Below, piece by piece: positions 61,401 through 64,000 of a DNA stretch of 64,000 nt. This DNA comes from Niabella aurantiaca DSM 17617 (GTDB lineage: Bacteria > Bacteroidota > Bacteroidia > Chitinophagales > Chitinophagaceae): the NCBI RefSeq assembly GCF_000374125.1, contig NZ_KB893625.1, positions 1,045,161 through 1,109,160 on the forward strand. Reading direction: 5' to 3'. Under the pieces are notes generated by a model, which was not told where the DNA came from, did no database searches, and saw only the letters and a list, made by a program, of their open reading frames with translations. Both the position numbers and the translations under genes were made by a program. Positions within the stretch are counted from its first letter, which is position 1. Each line of letters starts with the position of its first letter.

Positions 61401-63484
61401 GGAATACCGCTTCATTTATTTATATACAGGGCGACCAGGTTGGGTTTAACCAGTCGCATGTACATCAGCTGCTGGACAATACTTTTGACCGGATGAGCAT
61501 TGATTCTGCCACCCGTAAAACAAATTTCAGGGAGGTAAAGCACGAGCTCGTGATCAAGGCCGCAGTATTTCCCACAGCCGGCGCAACCGCCAGTGATAAT
61601 GCGGTTACGGTTGATGGCCGGGATTATATACGCAGTGTTTGCGGCGTATCCGGGATTATCTTCAATGTATTCGAGCCCAACAGCATGACGCCCTGGGTAA
61701 ATGCCGAGGCAGGGCAGCCGGGGCGGTTTGGCAGCGATCCCGTATGTGGCGATAACCGGAAATGGAACTTCCAGTACAATATACTGGATGCCAACAAGCG
61801 AAAAAGTGCAGCCCAGTTCCTGGATTCGATCCCCGATGGCTATGTGGTGGTGTTCAGGAATATTTCAGGAGATGACTCATCTTCCAATACCTATGCCGAT
61901 ACCTGGAAAAATGATGCTGCAGCTTTTGGTGAAGGGAATACGATTTACCACAAATTAAAAGCCCAGGGCTTCGCAACGATCGATTCATTTTACCGGCCAC
62001 GTGCATTTATTTTCACATATAAAAAGAACGACCCGTCCTTTACCCCGGCAACCACCTTTAGCGAGGGGATCTCCGATAAGATCGAACAGAAGGTCAATCC
62101 TTACGGGCCGGATTCGCTGGGCTATATGACCAGCCCTGTATTCGGCCCTGCCAAAGCATGGAAAAAATTGCAATGGAACGGCAATGAACTGGAGTCCGGC
62201 AGCGACATCCCTGCCATTACACTGACCGGCGTGAGTGAGAACGGGTCAGAAACACCGCTTCAGAACCTGGATCTGGCCAAACAGGAGGTAGACCTGTCTT
62301 CGATCAACGCCGTACAATTCCCCTACCTGAAGCTAAGCCTGGAAAATAAAGATGCCGTTTCCTATACCCCGTACCAATTCCGGTACTGGCGGCTGTTTTA
62401 TACGCCGGGGCCGGAGGGGGCCATAGCTCCGAACCTGTATCTTTCTGTAAAGGATACGATCGATGCCGGGGAACCTTTAAATGTAGGTGTGGTATTTAAA
62501 AATGTAAGCGCGTTTAATTTCGACAGTATCAAGGTAAAGCTATCGATCCGGAATCAGAATAACGCAGAAACGCTGGTGGCGGTGCCCGATCAAAAAGCGC
62601 TTGTGGCCGGCGATACCATTAAATTAACGGTTCCGGTAAATCTGAAACAATTACCCGGAAAGAACACGCTTTTTGTTGAATTCAACCCGGTTGGCGCCCA
62701 GCCGGAACAATATCATTTTAATAATTTCCTGTACAAAGAGTTTCTTGTACGCGGAGATACGACCAGTCCCTATATGGACGTAACTTTTGACGGGATCCAT
62801 ATTTTGAATCGGGACATTGTTTCCGCCAAACCGGATATTCTGGTAAAGCTGACGGATGACGCCAAATGGCTGCTGCTGGATAACCCTGACCTGATCCGTG
62901 TACAATTGATCAACAAGAACCGGAATATTACCTATAATTATAAAGTGGGTACGGATACCCTTAAGTTTACCCCGCCATCCAATGGCGATGAGAATGCCGC
63001 CACGATGAATTTCAGGCCGCATATGGAAGACGGCGACTATGAGCTGCTGGTTTCTGCAAAGGATCAGAGCGGGAATGAAGCAGGCCAGGTGCAGTACCGG
63101 GTAGGATTCCAGGTGATCAACAAGCCCATGATCTCCAATATGCTCAATTATCCCAACCCGTTTACTACGGCTACCGCCTTTGTTTTTACGCTGACGGGGT
63201 CCGAAGTGCCTCAGAACCTGCGGATCCAGATCCTGACGATCACCGGTAAGATCGTAAGAGAGATCACCAGCCAGGAGCTGGGCCCGTTGCGCATTGGAAG
63301 GAATATTACAGAGTACCGGTGGGATGGTACCGATCAATATGGACAAAAGCTGGCCAACGGCGTGTACCTCTATCGTGTGATCACCAATCTGCATGGGAAA
63401 TCGCTGGATAAATACAGGGCAAAGGACGACAATACGGATAAGTATTTCAATAAAGGCTACGGCAAAATGTATTTAATGAGGTAA
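58436..63484 (+). CDS. porU: Type IX secretion sortase PorU (C25 peptidase)
   Basis: 1682 residues from the ATG at 58436 (a GTG nine bases earlier also fits). Signal peptide LTIALLIFSVAAGAQQ. The gingipain-like C25 catalytic domain carries His640 (YFGHSSATSLGF) and Cys670 (FNMMGCNVGDIFG); PorU is the C25 protease that cleaves C-terminal sorting signals and attaches cargo to lipopolysaccharide. The later half is beta-rich with Ig-like repeats and an end of FlgD-like/sorting-domain form (MLNYPNPFTTATAFVFTLTG, ANGVYLYRVI). Four residues beyond porV stop, one operon. Confidence 0.92.
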   Translation: MKKLLTIALLIFSVAAGAQQFGNEWIDYNKTYYKFKIAANGLYRIPSAALAAVNLGGVDASHFQLWHNGEEIPVYTSVASGALGSGGYIEFWGQKNDGKADNILYRMPDQQLSDAKSLFTDSAAYFLTVNPAGGNRRLINTPNTLPVGATPEPYFMYRADTGFSEQIHLGKAEGSGLGTLYVASIEEGEGWTSADINEGQSKTFQQHLYAYTGAGAPAVTIQMNVVGANIATKKAQLTVNGTLVFDQSLFNFGYSKLSKTLPAGILSGGAEAFSVTDVATVPSRIRLASLAVTYARKFDFGGAANFAFSLPARGSGYYLEISNFSFSGGAPVLYDRANGRRYTVDDSNPTLLKVFLPATTQAQELVLVSRAPANMRQVPALEPRTFVNYNAAQNQGDYLMITNRALLSGSNGSQPVNDYRSYRASAAGGGYNAKIYLVDQLADQFAYGIDYHPSLVRNFLRFARTRFSSQPRQVFLIGKGVSYVSSRLYPSYELAPQLAQLNLVPTFGYPSSDVLLAAEGSSSQPLTPIGRLSVVNGNEVAVYLEKVKQYEQQLATTSPGISESAWKKTAIHIVGANDQATQDLLEGDLRQHQKIIEGGFSGAVVETFVKNSSNVLQQQVSERLASHINSGANLLTYFGHSSATSLGFNMEDPGNYSNAGKYPLFNMMGCNVGDIFGYTPSRLSDIETVSEKYVLAKDRGCIGMMAGTSVGYISTLDVYNTQLYSILSGRDYGKTIGELMTNTIAEVYKRPEGESALLQRAQCEEYTLNGDPAIRLYQPDKPDYAIEDASVSIAPNFISVAETNFAVKVNINNLGKAVNEKVVVELKRTFPDQSVKVFRKDTLDPVRYLDSLNYSLPIDPVKDKGQNRITITIDPENTIEELNEGNNSTVKDVFIFEDEIRPVYPYTYAIVNQPNVTLAASTANPLATTRTYLMEMDTTALFSSPFKIARTQVSSGGVVEFTPGASLKNNTVYFWRVASKPDNGEQPHWNTASFIYIQGDQVGFNQSHVHQLLDNTFDRMSIDSATRKTNFREVKHELVIKAAVFPTAGATASDNAVTVDGRDYIRSVCGVSGIIFNVFEPNSMTPWVNAEAGQPGRFGSDPVCGDNRKWNFQYNILDANKRKSAAQFLDSIPDGYVVVFRNISGDDSSSNTYADTWKNDAAAFGEGNTIYHKLKAQGFATIDSFYRPRAFIFTYKKNDPSFTPATTFSEGISDKIEQKVNPYGPDSLGYMTSPVFGPAKAWKKLQWNGNELESGSDIPAITLTGVSENGSETPLQNLDLAKQEVDLSSINAVQFPYLKLSLENKDAVSYTPYQFRYWRLFYTPGPEGAIAPNLYLSVKDTIDAGEPLNVGVVFKNVSAFNFDSIKVKLSIRNQNNAETLVAVPDQKALVAGDTIKLTVPVNLKQLPGKNTLFVEFNPVGAQPEQYHFNNFLYKEFLVRGDTTSPYMDVTFDGIHILNRDIVSAKPDILVKLTDDAKWLLLDNPDLIRVQLINKNRNITYNYKVGTDTLKFTPPSNGDENAATMNFRPHMEDGDYELLVSAKDQSGNEAGQVQYRVGFQVINKPMISNMLNYPNPFTTATAFVFTLTGSEVPQNLRIQILTITGKIVREITSQELGPLRIGRNITEYRWDGTDQYGQKLANGVYLYRVITNLHGKSLDKYRAKDDNTDKYFNKGYGKMYLMR

Positions 63485-63489
63485 GCAAC

Positions 63490-63657
63490 ATGGATAATAG
63501 TTTTCTTTATATCGATCCCGGAAGTGGCAGTTATCTTGTGCAAATGATCGTTGCAGCAGTTTTAAGCGGATTGTTTTTCTTTAAGGATATTTGGCAACGG
63601 GTCAAAAGCATCTTTACAAAGAAAGATAGTAAGAATGAAAATGAAAGTGATCAATAA
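63490..63657 (+). CDS. Small conserved single-pass membrane protein (55 aa)
   Basis: 55 residues: MDNSFLYIDPGSGSYLVQMI, then VAAVLSGLFFF as the only membrane segment, and a charged tail (KKDSKNENESDQ). The YIDPGSGSYLxQMIxAA motif marks a small family of unknown role, often beside SAM-dependent methyltransferases and surface-glycan genes, as here. It starts 5 bases after porU and leads into the methyltransferase gene after 17 bases. Confidence 0.85.
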   Translation: MDNSFLYIDPGSGSYLVQMIVAAVLSGLFFFKDIWQRVKSIFTKKDSKNENESDQ

Positions 63658-63674
63658 CCCGCAGGTGACATACT

Positions 63675-64000
63675 ATGCTTGAGCTTCAAAGGGTGCCCGC
63701 TTCCTACCGGGATAGCAGCGGATTTGTTTTTGTCCACAATAATAATTATTACAGGTATCTCTCTCCTGAGTATATGGATACGTACCGCTTCTTTATGGAA
63801 AGCGGGTTGTATGGAACCCTGGTTCAAAAAGGGCTTTTAATAGAGCATGAGGAGGCAGACGAAATATTCCGTGAAAGGGCGCTGCCTGGAAGGTTTTTGC
63901 GCCCCAGGCAGTTAACAGTGATAACGTACCCTTATGAGTGGAGTTTTGATATGTGGAAGGATGCAGCGCTGCGCACTCTGGAAACAGCGATGGAAGCATT
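63675..64000 (+). CDS. NoeA-like class I SAM-dependent methyltransferase (3' truncated by window)
   Basis: 108 codons run to the right edge without a stop. The N-terminal pattern (VPASYRDSSGFVFVHNNNYY, YMDTYRFFMESGLYGTLVQK, LLIEHEEAD, VITYPYEWSFDMWKDAALRT) is that of the large NoeA-related methyltransferase family, whose SAM domain would lie beyond the window. The conserved YPYEWSF...KDAAL block is characteristic. It likely forms an operon with the YIDPGSGSY protein. Confidence 0.8.
   Translation, partial: MLELQRVPASYRDSSGFVFVHNNNYYRYLSPEYMDTYRFFMESGLYGTLVQKGLLIEHEEADEIFRERALPGRFLRPRQLTVITYPYEWSFDMWKDAALRTLETAMEA

Noticed and set aside
62651-63394. 247-codon minus-strand frame within porU
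   Set aside because: Antisense shadow of the conserved C-terminal part of PorU.

Overview
The window comes from a member of the Bacteroidota, most likely of the Chitinophagaceae type. The evidence is a PorV-PorU type IX secretion pair, TonB-dependent receptor barrels, a DUF4254 protein, a three-part proton-translocating transhydrogenase, TAnnTTTG-type promoter boxes and many short lipoproteins. No rRNA, CRISPR array or replication origin is visible.

Layout. 1-4.4 kb: the end of a TonB receptor, a TauE/SafE permease, and a MarR-controlled pair of NAD(P)-binding oxidoreductases with two matching operator palindromes. 4.7-14.6 kb: a decayed accessory island built from duplicated pieces. It holds an 887-aa carrier-like protein, a 321-aa toxin-like C-terminal module, two families of small membrane-anchored putative immunity proteins (three and two copies), a C39 peptidase fragment, a transposase remnant, and an IS21-type element that split an orphan toxin fragment and left a clean 6-bp target duplication. 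14.9-18.6 kb: a second modular cluster, consisting of a lipoprotein HExxH metallopeptidase, three related small lipoproteins and an orphan copy of the peptidase C-terminus. The accessory stretch ends at a tRNA-Leu/tRNA-Gly pair. The flank beside the 3' end of tRNA-Leu is rich in TGACAC/CGACACA repeats, and a similar repeat next to a tRNA 3'-end-like sequence lies near 0.5 kb.

19.6-57 kb is mostly housekeeping: glycosyltransferases, peptidases, aroQ, proline dehydrogenase, a GMC oxidoreductase with its partner subunit, an Rrf2 regulator with a target oxidoreductase sharing an operator, thyA, folA, tpx, pnt genes, RNA methyltransferases, SIR2, tyrS. Scattered here are short mobile-looking repeats: a MITE-like family (copies near 2.0 and 52.3 kb, the latter carrying a nested palindrome), and AATGTAAAA/TTTTACATT inverted repeats that are either empty or flank a four-helix-bundle gene. 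57.3-64 kb: porV and porU of type IX secretion, a tiny conserved membrane protein and the start of a methyltransferase.

The best candidates for undescribed biology are the two toxin/immunity-like clusters (4.8-14 kb and 14.9-18.6 kb) and the inverted-repeat elements around the four-helix-bundle genes.
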